Shown piece by piece: positions 6,844 to 13,645 of a stretch of 13,645 nucleotides of DNA. The stretch spans positions 1 through 13,645 of the forward strand of contig CAZRXS010000037.1 in assembly GCA_964604145.1 (NCBI GenBank). The letters run 5' to 3'. The DNA is from Gudongella sp964604145 (GTDB lineage Bacteria > Bacillota > Clostridia > Tissierellales > Tissierellaceae). The notes beneath the pieces are model-generated. The model did no database searches and was not told where the DNA came from. It worked only from the letters and a program-made list of their open reading frames with translations. Position numbers and translations under genes: made by a program. Position 1 is the first letter of the stretch; each line of letters starts with the position of its first letter.

Positions 6844-8544
6844 ATGGATACTGCTGATGTTAGATTATTTCAAAACATTAAAAAATATGATAAAGTAATT
6901 TTTGTTTCTATTTTTTCAATTGTTATATATATTATCGCTGGAATATATAACAATGCCTTTCTTGAAATGATGTCTATAGCAAACTATTTAACATGGCATA
7001 ATATATTTGAATTCTCTAGCATATTAATTTCATTTTCTGTATTTACAGTTACCTACTTTGCCTACAAAGAAACTAGGAGTTTAAGGTTTATAATATATGG
7101 ATGTGCATTTTTAATTATGGGTTCTCTTGATGCATTCCATACTTTTAGCTATAAGGGAATGCCAGATTTCTTTATTGCAAATGATACGGCAAATAGGGCC
7201 ACTACCTTATGGATTCTTTCAAGACTTATTGGAAGCTTAGGTTTTATGACAGCAATTTCTACACCAGCCAATGTTCTTAGCAATATTAAAAAAGAGGTTT
7301 TTGCAACACTAACAGCTGCTTTGGCCATTGGATTGTTTTTAATAGTAACTTATTATCCTAACTTTTTCCCTCCTATGTATATAGAGGGAAAGGGGCTGAC
7401 AAATTTAAAAATACTCCTAGAATATTTTATAATATTGATTTTAATAATATCATTTATTACTTTGTCATCTCAATATAAAGAAACTTATTCTAAAGATAAA
7501 GATATGATTATGATAGCTTTAGTCTTGTTAATTTTTAGTGAATTTGCATTTACAAAATATGGAAGCGTCTATGATGCCTTTAATTATATTGGGCATTTAT
7601 ATAAAATAATTGCTTTTTATATGTTTTACAGAACTATATATATTGAAAATATTAGCAAACCATATATAGAGCTAAAAAAATCTAGAAATGAATTAGAAAT
7701 TTATTCAGATAATCTTAATATAATTGTACAAGATAGGACCAAGGAACTAAAAGAATTAAACGGAATGTTATTAAGCGATATTGAATATGCTAGGGAAATG
7801 CAGCGCAGCTTGTTACCTAAGCAAATGCCAAAGAATATTCCAGTCTTTTTTGATGCAGAATATTTACCTGCTGAAAAACTAAGTGGTGATTTTTATAATG
7901 TTCTCAAGCTAGATGAAGATAATATTGCAGTTTATATTGGTGATGTATCTGGACATGGTATATCTGCGGCTATGTTAACAGTTTTCGCCTTCCAGAATAT
8001 TATACAATTAAAAGAAAAAGGAGCCCCTTCTGGAGAGATTTTAAAACCCAGCTTTGTCTTAAAAACTATTTACAATAGTTTTAATAGTACAAATATTAAT
8101 GATGAAAAATATATAGTAATGCTTTATGGTATATATAATATCAAAAATAAATCCTTCAGATATGCATCAGCAGGAATAAATGTACCACCGTATATTATTA
8201 AAAAAAATGGAGAATTACATGAAGTAAATGTAAAAGGGTTCCCAATTTGTAAGTTAGGTGATTATATTTCTCCTTACTATGAAAATAAAGTCATTCAGTT
8301 AGAAACAGGCGATAAAATATTATTTTATTCTGATGGATTAATTGAAGCAAAGAATAAATTTGGTGAAATATATGGCCAAAGTAGGTTAAAGGATTTTTTA
8401 AAGAATAACCATAATTTAAATTCATCTGATTTAAATACTGCTATAAAAAATGATTTTTACAAACATATAGGCCATGGAAGTGAACTTATGGATGATGTAA
8501 CTTTCTTAACTATGTTGGTGGTAGACTTTAAAAAGCCCAATTAA
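6844..8544 (+). CDS. MASE3 membrane sensor fused to an RsbU/SpoIIE-type PP2C serine phosphatase
   Basis: This is a membrane-bound signalling phosphatase. SpoIIE/RsbU-type PP2Cs usually dephosphorylate an anti-sigma-factor antagonist in a partner-switching module. Residues about 20-268 are a multi-helix MASE3 sensor with its usual marks: WHNIFEFSSI (51-60), GSLDAFHTFSYKGM (93-106), EGKGLTNLKILLEYFI (181-196) and the SVYDAFNYIGHLYKIIAFY segment. A charged coiled-coil-like linker (270-312) leads to YAREMQRSLLPKQMP and the PP2C domain (about 335-562). Metal ligands are present: Asp349 in SGDF, Asp367 in GDVSGHG, Asp497 in YSDG, and Asp550/551 in MDDVT. The usual SAGHNPP motif is SAGINVPP, with Ile445 for His. 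GGGAGGG precedes the ATG. It is the only plus-strand gene, and no partner anti-sigma or STAS genes are visible here. The ligand sensed is unknown. Confidence 0.92.
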   Translation: MDTADVRLFQNIKKYDKVIFVSIFSIVIYIIAGIYNNAFLEMMSIANYLTWHNIFEFSSILISFSVFTVTYFAYKETRSLRFIIYGCAFLIMGSLDAFHTFSYKGMPDFFIANDTANRATTLWILSRLIGSLGFMTAISTPANVLSNIKKEVFATLTAALAIGLFLIVTYYPNFFPPMYIEGKGLTNLKILLEYFIILILIISFITLSSQYKETYSKDKDMIMIALVLLIFSEFAFTKYGSVYDAFNYIGHLYKIIAFYMFYRTIYIENISKPYIELKKSRNELEIYSDNLNIIVQDRTKELKELNGMLLSDIEYAREMQRSLLPKQMPKNIPVFFDAEYLPAEKLSGDFYNVLKLDEDNIAVYIGDVSGHGISAAMLTVFAFQNIIQLKEKGAPSGEILKPSFVLKTIYNSFNSTNINDEKYIVMLYGIYNIKNKSFRYASAGINVPPYIIKKNGELHEVNVKGFPICKLGDYISPYYENKVIQLETGDKILFYSDGLIEAKNKFGEIYGQSRLKDFLKNNHNLNSSDLNTAIKNDFYKHIGHGSELMDDVTFLTMLVVDFKKPN

Positions 8545-8567
8545 GAAAATTCTTAATTGGGCTTTTT
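8530..8567. terminator. Bidirectional terminator overlapping the phosphatase stop codon
   Basis: AAAAAGCCCAATTAAGAA and its exact complement pair over 18 bp around AA. Runs of five A and five T at the ends give a U-tract on both strands. The phosphatase stop TAA (8542-8544) is inside the left arm. On the minus strand the hairpin lies about 95 nt beyond the isocitrate dehydrogenase stop, so it can end both convergent transcripts. Confidence 0.9.
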
Positions 8568-8661
8568 AAATATATATTTTGGCATTTTATTGTTGTTTTA
8601 TTTTCATCTGCTTGTGGTAGGATTTTTATATCTGCTTTTAATCCCCTTTTTATCTATCAGC

Positions 8662-9678
8662 CTAAGTGCTAACTAGCAAATTTAAATTCTTTATAATCTC
8701 CTTTGTAAACTCTTTTGTCCCAAGTTTCCCACCTAAATCAACAGTTGTAGTAGCCTTATTTCTTAAAACTTTAGCTAAAGATTTTTCTATACTTGTTGCA
8801 GCTTTATATTCACCAATATAGTTAAGCATCATTATTGCGGATAATATTGCTGAAGTTGGATTTGCCATATCTTTACCCATAATATCGGGTGCTGATCCAT
8901 GAACTGGCTCAAATATTGAAATTTCTTCACCTATATTAGCTCCTGGAGCCAATCCAAGTCCACCTATTAACCCTGCTGAAAGATCTGATAGTATATCACC
9001 ATAAAGATTAGGTGCAACTATAACATCATAACTTTGAGGGTATTGGACAAGTTTCATACACAAAGCATCTATTATTGTATCTTCAAATTCAATATTCTCG
9101 TATTCTTTAGCAATCTTTCTGCCACATTCTAAAAACAAACCATCAGATAATTTCATAATATTTGCCTTATGTGCTAGTGTAACTTTTTTCTTTCCAGTCT
9201 TTCTAGCCAATTCAAAAGCATACCTACATATTCTTTCACTAGCTTTTCTAGTTATAATTTTTATGCTCTCAGCTGCATCTTCACCTACCATATGCTCTAT
9301 TCCAGCATATAGGTCTTCAGTATTTTCTCTGACTATAATAAAATCTACATTTTTATGTATACTATCAACGCCATCATAAGATTTTATAGGTCTAATATTT
9401 GCAAAAAGATTTAAAGACTGCCTTAAACTGACATTAATACTTCTAAACCCAATTCCTATTGGGGTTGTAACAGGCCCTTTAAAGGCAACTTTATTTTTTT
9501 TTATACTGTCAATTGCATATTGAGGAAGTGGTCTACCATAACTTTCAATTGCATCTTCTCCTACTTTTAAAATTTCCCAATTGATTTCAACTCCTGTTGC
9601 TTCAATAATTTTAACTGCAGAAGATATAACCTCTGGGCCAATGCCGTCTCCTTCTATTAAAGATATATTATGTCTCAT
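8662..9678 (-). CDS. icd: Isocitrate dehydrogenase, NAD-dependent type (isocitrate/isopropylmalate family)
   Basis: This enzyme oxidatively decarboxylates isocitrate to 2-oxoglutarate, the last step of this operon's pathway. The 338 residues align with the short IDH3-like/IPMDH-like family: LIEGDGIGPEV at the start, FRSINVSLRQSLNLF (79-92, the IRSLNV-like isocitrate loop with Ser80 and Arg86), ANIRP (Arg96), RENTEDLYAG (Tyr124), LAHKANIMK (Lys171) and YGDILSDL (Asp228, Asp232). In HGSAPDIMGKDMANP, Asp265-Ile266 replace the Lys-Tyr that bind NADP in E. coli Icd, which predicts NAD use. The gene overlaps the aconitase stop by ATGA and has AAAGGGG upstream. Homoisocitrate or isopropylmalate activity is possible in this family, but the neighbouring citrate synthase and aconitase favour isocitrate. 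Confidence 0.9.
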   Translation of the reverse strand: MRHNISLIEGDGIGPEVISSAVKIIEATGVEINWEILKVGEDAIESYGRPLPQYAIDSIKKNKVAFKGPVTTPIGIGFRSINVSLRQSLNLFANIRPIKSYDGVDSIHKNVDFIIVRENTEDLYAGIEHMVGEDAAESIKIITRKASERICRYAFELARKTGKKKVTLAHKANIMKLSDGLFLECGRKIAKEYENIEFEDTIIDALCMKLVQYPQSYDVIVAPNLYGDILSDLSAGLIGGLGLAPGANIGEEISIFEPVHGSAPDIMGKDMANPTSAILSAIMMLNYIGEYKAATSIEKSLAKVLRNKATTTVDLGGKLGTKEFTKEIIKNLNLLVST

Positions 9679-11597
9679 GCTTTTTCCCCTTTCAGATTCA
9701 ACAGACCACCAGCTTTAAGCATACTCCTTTGCCTTTCTGTTATATCGAAATTTAGTTTATACTCCTTGTTCTTTGTCTTATTATTTACAACTATCTTTTT
9801 ATTGTTAATTTGATCTAATATATTTACAATAATAATTTCATCCAATATATCTATATCTTCAAAATCAGATATATCTTCAAATACTAAGGGGATTATTCCA
9901 TTGTTAATTAAATTTTGTTTATGGATTCTTGCAAATGATTTAGCTAAGATAAGCTTAATACCTAGATACAAGGGGACAAGAGCAGCATGCTCACGACTTG
10001 AGCCTTGCCCATAATTAAATCCTGCAATAATAATACCTCCATCGTATTCTTTTGCCCTAGTAGGGAAGTCTTTGTCACATGGGACTAAGCAATAGTCTGA
10101 CAAGTAAGGAATATTAGACCTATAAGGTAAAAGTTTCGCACTAGATGGCATTATATGATCAGTAGTTATATCATCCCCAAGCTTTATTAATACTTTTCCT
10201 GAAATTTCCTCAGCTAGTATTTTAGATTTTGGAAAGGGTTTTATATTAGGGCCACGTACAATACTTATATTTTCTCCATCTTTAGCTGGACTTATAATTA
10301 AATTGTCATTTATCAGAAACTTTTCTGGCATAGGTATTGTCAGATTTTTATTGTATTCTACTGGACTGCTAATATATCCATTAATAGCAGACACTGCTGC
10401 CACTTCAGGACTTACTAGATATACACTCGCAGAAGTAGTTCCGCATCTACCTTTAAAGTTTCTATTAAAGGTCCTTAGAGACACACCATTATTGATTGGA
10501 GCCTGTCCCATGCCAATACAAGGCCCACATCCAGATTCTAATATTCTCGCCCCAGCAGATATAAGTTTAGAAAGCCCACCATTATCTGCTAGCATATTTA
10601 ATACTTGCTTTGAGCCTGGAGAAATAACCAAAGATACATCTTCTGCTATTACTTGGCCATCTAGAATCTCTGCTACTTTCATTAAATCCATATACGATGA
10701 ATTTGTACAACTTCCAATAGCAACTTGGTTTACTTTAATCCCGTTTAATTTAGACACTGCAACTACATTATCAGGACTATCTGGACAAGCTACCATTGGC
10801 TCTAAACGATTGAGATCTATTGTGATTTCTTCATCATAGCTTGCTCCATCATCTGCCACAATGCTCTTATATTCTGCTTCTCTAGCTTGAAGCTTTAAAA
10901 AATCATAAGTTATTTTATCTGAAGGGAATATAGAAGTGGTTGCTCCAAGTTCCGCACCCATATTTGTTATAGTTGATCTTTCAGGTACAGATAAATATTT
11001 AAGACCTTCCCCAGTGTATTCAAATATTTTATTTAGGCCACCCGTAACCCTATATCTTCTTAAAACTTCCAAAATTATATCCTTGGCTGATAGGCCATGT
11101 TTTAGTTTACCCCTTAATTCAACTCTAACAATATTGGGCATAGTAATATAATATTCTCCACCGGCCATGGCTACTGCGACATCCAAGCCTCCTGCACCTA
11201 TAGCTAGCATTCCCATGCCACCAGCAGTTGGAGTATGGCTGTCAGATCCCAAAAGCGTTTCACCAGGCACTGCAAATCTTTCTAAATGCACCTGATGACA
11301 TATCCCATTTCCTGCTTTTGAAAAGTATATTCCATGTTTTTTTGCCACTCCTTGTATATATAAATGATCATCTGCATTTTCCGGTCCAGTTTGTAAGATA
11401 TTATGGTCAATATAAGCTACGGATTTTTTTGTCTTAACCTTATCTACCCCCATAGCTTCAAACTGCAAATAAGCCATAGTGCCAGTAGAGTCTTGAGTAA
11501 GGGTTTGGTCTATCTTTAATCCTATTTCACTTCCTCTAGTTAATTCTCCAGTTAGCAAATGATCTTTTATTATTTTTTCTGCAACAGTCAATTTCAT
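9675..11597 (-). CDS. acn: Aconitate hydratase, compact single-chain type
   Basis: This enzyme isomerises citrate to isocitrate through cis-aconitate with a [4Fe-4S] cluster. It is 640 residues, shorter than AcnA (about 890), and fits the compact 'Aquifex-type' aconitases. Cluster ligands are Cys297 in AIGSCTNSSY and Cys357 and Cys360 in ESGCGPCIGMGQAP. The catalytic GSDSHTPTAGGMG segment (117-129) and the swivel domain with GFNYGQGSSREHAAL (526-540) are both present, so large and small parts are on one chain. That differs from two-subunit homoaconitase/isopropylmalate isomerase. ATG follows GGAGG at 7 nt, 21 nt after the citrate synthase stop, and the stop overlaps the dehydrogenase start. 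The exposed cluster iron would make it oxygen-sensitive, consistent with an anaerobe. Confidence 0.95.
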   Translation of the reverse strand: MKLTVAEKIIKDHLLTGELTRGSEIGLKIDQTLTQDSTGTMAYLQFEAMGVDKVKTKKSVAYIDHNILQTGPENADDHLYIQGVAKKHGIYFSKAGNGICHQVHLERFAVPGETLLGSDSHTPTAGGMGMLAIGAGGLDVAVAMAGGEYYITMPNIVRVELRGKLKHGLSAKDIILEVLRRYRVTGGLNKIFEYTGEGLKYLSVPERSTITNMGAELGATTSIFPSDKITYDFLKLQAREAEYKSIVADDGASYDEEITIDLNRLEPMVACPDSPDNVVAVSKLNGIKVNQVAIGSCTNSSYMDLMKVAEILDGQVIAEDVSLVISPGSKQVLNMLADNGGLSKLISAGARILESGCGPCIGMGQAPINNGVSLRTFNRNFKGRCGTTSASVYLVSPEVAAVSAINGYISSPVEYNKNLTIPMPEKFLINDNLIISPAKDGENISIVRGPNIKPFPKSKILAEEISGKVLIKLGDDITTDHIMPSSAKLLPYRSNIPYLSDYCLVPCDKDFPTRAKEYDGGIIIAGFNYGQGSSREHAALVPLYLGIKLILAKSFARIHKQNLINNGIIPLVFEDISDFEDIDILDEIIIVNILDQINNKKIVVNNKTKNKEYKLNFDITERQRSMLKAGGLLNLKGEKA

Positions 11598-11618
11598 ATT
11601 TTTGCCTCCATTTTACAT

Positions 11619-12965
11619 CTAGATAGCTCTTGTCTCTTTATTTCCTAATAAATCTGGTATAAAGCTAAATACCAATTCTTTAAGTTCATTATCGCTAATG
11701 CTAGCAGTCCTACCATTTTTATATTCTTCATCCATCCATTTTTTAATTGGTATTAACTTTTTGTCGTTTTTATCTATTTTTTTATCATCATTTAATTTAA
11801 GATAATTATTAATCCAAGCAGCAATCCCAGCAAGACCAGAATATGAATTTACAGCAACACTTGGTGACCTGCCTAAAAACTTTTCAGTATCAAAACTATT
11901 GTATATTTCCTTGTTTTTCAACATACCATCTGCATGAATTCCTGCCCTAGTAACATTAAATTCATCTCCTACAAAAGGGGTTTTGGCTGGCAGCATATAG
12001 CCAAGAACGCTTTCAAAATAGTCTGCTATCTTAGAAATCACTTTTAAATTCATGTTTTTCGTGTTGCCTTTTATTTGAGCATATTCAAATAACATAGATT
12101 CTAAAGGACAATTTCCAGTTCTCTCTCCAATTCCAAATAAAGTGGCATTAACAGATGCCCCTCCATATAACCAAGATGTAGTTGAATTTACAACCACGCT
12201 ATTAAAATCATTATGTCCATGCCATTCAATAGATGAGGAAGGAACATTACAATAATATCTTAAACCATGAATAATAGCTGGCACTGATCTTGGCATTTCA
12301 ACACCCACATATGGACTAGCAACTCCTAAAGTATCACAAGCCCTAATTTTAATGGGCATCTTATACTTATCTGATAATTCCATTAGGTTTTTAGCTAAAG
12401 GAGCTACAAAACCGAAAAAATCTGCCCGAGTAATATCCTCAAAATGGCATCTTGGAATAATTCCATTTTCTAAAGCAGCCTCTGCAATAGCAAGATAGTT
12501 TTTCATAGCTTCCATTCTAGTCATATTTAATTTATGAAATATATGATAATCAGAACAAGACATAAGAATTCCAGTTTCTTTAATTCCCATTTCTTTTACC
12601 AAATTGAAATCATCTTTATTAGCCCTAATCCAAGAAGTAATTTGAGGAAATTTATATCCCCTTTTCATACATTCTTTTACTGCCTTTCTATCTTTATCAG
12701 AATACAAAAAAAATTCCGTTTGTCTAATAATTCCTGACCCATTATCCAATTCATAAAGATAATCGAAAATTCTTAGCATTTGTTCTACAGTCATATCTGA
12801 CATGGATTGTTGTCCATCCCTAAATGTAGTATCAGTGATCCAAATCTCATCTGGTATATCCATAGGGAGCTGAATATTATTAAATTTAATCCTTGGAATT
12901 TCAGAATATGGAAAAATATCCTTATACAAATTGGGTTTTAAAGTATCAACTGCATTGTATTTCAT
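11619..12965 (-). CDS. Re-citrate synthase homologue (HMGL-like/homocitrate synthase superfamily)
   Basis: This is probably the oxygen-sensitive citrate synthase of anaerobes, which condenses oxaloacetate with acetyl-CoA from the Re face. It is unrelated to ordinary Si-citrate synthase and known from Clostridium kluyveri. The 448 residues show the superfamily's TIM barrel: TDTTFRDGQQS (44-54, catalytic Arg49-Asp50), CHFEDITRADFFGF (173-186), the metal-binding EWHGHNDF (His249, His251), FGIGERTGNCPLE (277-289) and TRAGIHADG (His344). The C-terminus is short and has no LeuA-type regulatory domain. It leads an operon with aconitase and isocitrate dehydrogenase. That context favours citrate over homocitrate or citramalate, which close relatives make. 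ATG 12963-12965 follows AGGAGG at 7 nt. An upstream promoter and long leader suggest regulation. Confidence 0.87.
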   Translation of the reverse strand: MKYNAVDTLKPNLYKDIFPYSEIPRIKFNNIQLPMDIPDEIWITDTTFRDGQQSMSDMTVEQMLRIFDYLYELDNGSGIIRQTEFFLYSDKDRKAVKECMKRGYKFPQITSWIRANKDDFNLVKEMGIKETGILMSCSDYHIFHKLNMTRMEAMKNYLAIAEAALENGIIPRCHFEDITRADFFGFVAPLAKNLMELSDKYKMPIKIRACDTLGVASPYVGVEMPRSVPAIIHGLRYYCNVPSSSIEWHGHNDFNSVVVNSTTSWLYGGASVNATLFGIGERTGNCPLESMLFEYAQIKGNTKNMNLKVISKIADYFESVLGYMLPAKTPFVGDEFNVTRAGIHADGMLKNKEIYNSFDTEKFLGRSPSVAVNSYSGLAGIAAWINNYLKLNDDKKIDKNDKKLIPIKKWMDEEYKNGRTASISDNELKELVFSFIPDLLGNKETRAI

Positions 12966-13197
12966 TTACATTCCTCCTGTTAAATAATATATTCTGTATT
13001 TCTGCAAGTTATATTTTTTATTCATTCATTTTCTGCTTATTTAATATTTTATACTTATCTTTTATTAACCTGTGTATATGTAGTGTTAAAAAATATAATT
13101 TTTTTCTGTATCTCGTGAATATTCCCATATATCAAAGCTTTTAAGAGAAACTTTTTCCCTGTTCTCATCCCCTTAGATTATTTTAATAACTTGCATT
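12966..13197 (-). other. Long 5' leader of the citrate operon
   Basis: This gap of about 230 nt lies between the likely transcription start and the Re-citrate synthase ATG. It holds no open frame with an SD and no riboswitch class I recognise. Visible items are a short hairpin GAGAA/TTCTC, a GAATATTC palindrome, repeated ACAGAA segments, one TGCAAGT copy (13003-13009) and the SD. The rest is very AT-rich. Confidence 0.5.
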
Positions 13198-13266
13198 TAA
13201 ATTATTCTAGCACACGGATATAATAATAGCAAGTCTTTTTTGCAAGTTTTATATTTACTTCTTGCA
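13189..13266. repeat. Cluster of ACTTGCA/TGCAAGT motifs around the citrate promoter
   Basis: Plus-strand copies are ACTTGCA 13189-13195, GCAAGT 13229-13234 (in the -35), TGCAAGT 13241-13247 and CTTGCA 13261-13266. A fifth, TGCAAGT, is at 13003-13009 in the leader. They form inverted pairs about 20 and 40 bp centre to centre. This looks like an operator array for a regulator I cannot identify. Confidence 0.5.
13204..13232 (-). promoter_or_regulatory. SigA-type extended -10 promoter of the citrate operon
   Basis: On the minus strand, TTGCTA (13227-13232), a 17-nt spacer and TAGAAT (13204-13209) are present. The spacer ends in TGC, which adds an extended -10. The start would be near 13197. The -35 overlaps one of the GCAAGT motifs. 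Confidence 0.65.
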
Positions 13267-13293
13267 TATATTAAATAATTGAAGGTAAAATAT

Positions 13294-13345
13294 AAAAAAA
13301 CCCTCTAAATTTAACAGAATTTTTTTATCTGTTAATTTTAGAGGG
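13294..13345 (-). terminator. Terminator of the metal-binding protein gene
   Basis: Arms 13301-13318 and 13328-13345 (CCCTCT...ACAGA / TCTGT...AGAGGG) pair over 18 positions with one mismatch around a 9-nt loop. Seven T follow on the minus strand (complement of 13294-13300). It starts 15 nt after the stop and insulates the citrate operon from this gene. Confidence 0.9.
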
Positions 13346-13360
13346 CCTATTCTTTATTAT

Positions 13361-13588
13361 TTATTTTACTTTAGACTTTATAATATCGTAACCAAGCCTG
13401 TTTATTGCTCTTTCTATTTCATCAATTGATAACTTTTCTTCATCAAAATCTAATTTTACTCTGCTTGAATTAAATGACACTTGTGTTTTGTCTTTATCGA
13501 TACCTTCTAGTCCCTTTAATGCACCTTCAATTTTTAGTATACATGATGGACATGTTAAAGTTTCTAATTGGATTGTTGCGCTTTTCAT
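13361..13588 (-). CDS. Heavy-metal-associated (HMA) domain protein, CopZ-like
   Basis: This is a 75-residue single-domain protein of the HMA family. Members bind Cu(I), Zn or related ions and pass them to P-type ATPases. It has the beta-alpha-beta-beta-alpha-beta pattern. The metal site is in ETLTCPSCILKIE (Cys13 and Cys16, CxxC), and the usual ending is LGYDI. The common GMTCxxC is TLTCPSC here, with Leu for Met. ATG follows AAGGAGA at 7 nt. It has its own terminator, so it may be a single gene or the last of an operon extending past the right edge, where a cation ATPase or regulator might be. The metal cannot be told from sequence. Confidence 0.88.
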   Translation of the reverse strand: MKSATIQLETLTCPSCILKIEGALKGLEGIDKDKTQVSFNSSRVKLDFDEEKLSIDEIERAINRLGYDIIKSKVK

Positions 13589-13590
13589 AA

Positions 13591-13605
13591 TACAATCTCC
13601 TTGTA
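13591..13605 (-). promoter_or_regulatory. Inverted repeat enclosing the SD of the HMA gene
   Basis: On the minus strand this reads TACAA-GGAGA-TTGTA. Perfect 5-nt arms place the SD core in the loop. It resembles the half-sites of copper-responsive CopY operators (TACAnnTGTA), but the spacing is wrong. The stem is weak, so it may be chance. Confidence 0.3.
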
Positions 13606-13614
13606 TAATATATT

Positions 13615-13638
13615 TAGGTTATTAAATAGGGAAACCTA
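13615..13638. promoter_or_regulatory. Inverted repeat TAGGTT-N12-AACCTA upstream of the HMA gene
   Basis: The arms are 13615-13620 and 13633-13638; another AACCT ends the window. It lies where a promoter of the HMA gene is expected (AT-rich TATATTAT follows on the minus strand), so it could be an operator. The right edge hides the rest. Confidence 0.3.
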
Positions 13639-13645
13639 TAAACCT

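Noticed and set aside
10303..10839. Open frame of 178 codons on the plus strand
   Set aside because: It lies antisense to the aconitase Fe-S region, whose family motifs are intact. Its protein has no recognisable domain and it has no SD.
11619..12965. Homocitrate synthase of an aminoadipate lysine route
   Set aside because: The next gene is a single-chain aconitase, not a two-subunit homoaconitase, and the dehydrogenase has the isocitrate-type IRSLNV-like loop. Citrate chemistry is the simpler reading, though not proven.
12893..13144. Open frame of 83 codons on the plus strand
   Set aside because: It overlaps the start of Re-citrate synthase and its leader. The composition (Phe, Ile, Tyr, Cys rich) is that of translated AT-rich non-coding DNA, and no SD is present.
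12966..13197. T-box, c-di-GMP, lysine or other known riboswitch in the citrate leader
   Set aside because: I looked for the T-box antiterminator core and the conserved blocks of common classes and found none. No terminator precedes the start codon.

Overview
The window reads as chromosomal DNA of a low-GC, anaerobic Clostridia-type Firmicute. It is AT-rich, has strong AGGAGG-type Shine-Dalgarno (SD) sites and intrinsic terminators, and carries a Staphylococcus-type class I aldolase and a Re-type (oxygen-sensitive family) citrate synthase. The species cannot be named from the sequence. Ten genes are seen, nine on the minus strand and one on the plus strand. There is no sign of a phage, an insertion sequence, a CRISPR array, or tRNA or rRNA genes.

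Positions 1-5438 (minus strand) hold a peptide-uptake operon. In transcription order it is an S66 LD-carboxypeptidase (LdcA/YkfA type), an extracellular solute-binding protein, permeases OppB and OppC, and ATPase OppD, which runs off the left edge. Genes abut or are 2-10 nt apart, except for a 67-76 nt gap after the binding protein that holds a weak terminator-like hairpin. The order resembles the Bacillus dpp-ykf murein-peptide operon, so recycling of cell-wall peptides is the leading hypothesis. The binding protein lacks a lipobox cysteine. It appears to be held by a C-terminal transmembrane helix behind a Ser/Thr/Asp/Glu-rich linker.

Positions 5439-6591 hold three consecutive inverted repeats and then class I fructose-bisphosphate aldolase (minus). 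Positions 6592-8567 hold a divergent promoter region with a perfect TTAAGAA palindrome. It is followed by the only plus-strand gene, a MASE3 membrane sensor fused to an RsbU/SpoIIE-type PP2C phosphatase, which ends inside an 18-bp terminator stem.

Positions 8662-12965 (minus) hold a three-gene operon: Re-citrate synthase homologue, single-subunit aconitase, and NAD-type isocitrate dehydrogenase. Together they would convert oxaloacetate and acetyl-CoA to 2-oxoglutarate, the oxidative branch that supplies glutamate in anaerobes. The operon has a good extended -10 promoter, a leader of about 230 nt, and an unusual cluster of TGCAAGT/ACTTGCA motifs.

Positions 13301-13588 hold a small heavy-metal-associated (CopZ-like) protein with its own terminator and a dyad-rich upstream region cut by the right edge.
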